Positions 33,670 to 33,925 of a stretch of 33,925 bases of DNA are shown piece by piece. How positions within the stretch are numbered: position 1 is the stretch's first letter; each line of letters starts with the position of its first letter. The translations under genes were made by a program, and so were the position numbers. Below the pieces are notes generated by a model. It had not been told where the DNA came from. It searched no databases and saw nothing but the letters and a program-made list of their open reading frames with translations. The stretch comes from Luteolibacter sp. GTDB lineage: Bacteria; Verrucomicrobiota; Verrucomicrobiia; Verrucomicrobiales; Akkermansiaceae. The DNA is taken from the NCBI GenBank assembly GCA_030828305.1, contig JAURCU010000017.1, positions 1-33,925 of the forward strand. Reading direction: 5' to 3'.

Positions 33670-33694
33670 AGCACGAAGAACAGGCGCAACGCGC

Positions 33695-33925
33695 CTACTC
33701 CGTCTCCGGCCTTGGATCACGGTCCAACAGATCGCGCATGGCTTCCGCTGTGGGCCGGTTTTCGTAGAGCACAGCATACACCGCATCGATGATGGGAGTG
33801 CGAACGCCTAACTTGAGGGCGGCCTCGTAAATGGAGAGCGTGTTGGGCACGCCTTCTGCACACATGCCAAGCGAGTCGACGGCCTCCTGCAGGGTCTTGC
33901 CCTTGCCCATGGCAAGGCCAACCCG
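33695..33925 (-). CDS. gpsA: Glycerol-3-phosphate dehydrogenase [NAD(P)+], C-terminal part (cut by window end)
   Basis: The 3' end of gpsA, running into the window from beyond 33925. The visible ~76 residues begin VGLAMGKGKTLQEAVDSLG, then AEGVPNTLSIYEAALKLGV, TPIIDAVYAVLYENRPTAEA and LLDRDPRPETE. This matches the C-terminal helical domain of GpsA, including the family's conserved GMG/GKG and VLY segments. The enzyme makes sn-glycerol-3-phosphate from dihydroxyacetone phosphate for phospholipid synthesis in the cytosol. The stop is TAG at 33695-33697. The ATG at 33910 is internal and not the start. As a housekeeping gene it probably marks the edge of the accessory cluster to its left. Confidence 0.92.
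   Translation of the reverse strand, partial: RVGLAMGKGKTLQEAVDSLGMCAEGVPNTLSIYEAALKLGVRTPIIDAVYAVLYENRPTAEAMRDLLDRDPRPETE

Overview
The window looks like a chromosome fragment from a member of the Verrucomicrobiota (PVC superphylum). The support is indirect: a dense run of secreted sulfatases, DUF1080 proteins, DUF6288 proteins, PA14, HEAT-repeat and SHD1 domains, moderately high GC, and few clear Shine-Dalgarno sites. No 16S or other phylogenetic marker is present beyond the tail of gpsA, so the assignment is an inference. I saw no tRNA, rRNA, CRISPR array, insertion sequence or phage gene.

Layout. 1-2784 (+): the tail of one sulfatase, a complete secreted sulfatase and a ROK-family sugar kinase. 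3289-7564 (-): a tightly overlapping three-gene redox operon in the order PA14/beta-propeller lipoprotein, ApbE flavin transferase, and a secreted protein carrying a DAVSGAT flavinylation motif. 7974-10529: a signal-peptide DUF1080 protein fused to a SAM methyltransferase, a zinc-ribbon membrane protein, a small unlisted minus-strand ORF and a short HEAT-like protein. 10591-19935 (-): a transglutaminase-like protein, then a probable four-gene operon read from 19935 downward: HEAT-repeat lipoprotein, DUF6288, DUF1080, PDZ-DUF6288. 20111-22019: an AT-richer voltage-gated potassium channel gene and an MpaB/DUF2236 gene. 22117-33602 (+): a second transglutaminase-like protein (lipoprotein), an arylsulfatase, two more PDZ-DUF6288 proteins and an SHD1-SGNH acetylesterase. 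33695-33925 (-): the 3' end of gpsA.

How it may work together. Most products between 10.5 and 33.6 kb carry signal peptides. They combine sulfate ester and acyl ester removal (two complete sulfatases plus one partial, and an SGNH esterase), putative sugar-active DUF1080 domains, a cytosolic sugar kinase, and four paralogues of an uncharacterised family (DUF6288: an N-terminal PDZ-like module followed by a helical, probably toroidal domain). I infer an exported system acting on a sulfated, acylated glycan or glycoprotein, with DUF6288 proteins as its uncharacterised core. The flavinylation operon is a separate extracytoplasmic electron-transfer module whose acceptor protein does not look like a standard NqrC/RnfG protein. 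These two modules are the best candidates for undescribed biology here.
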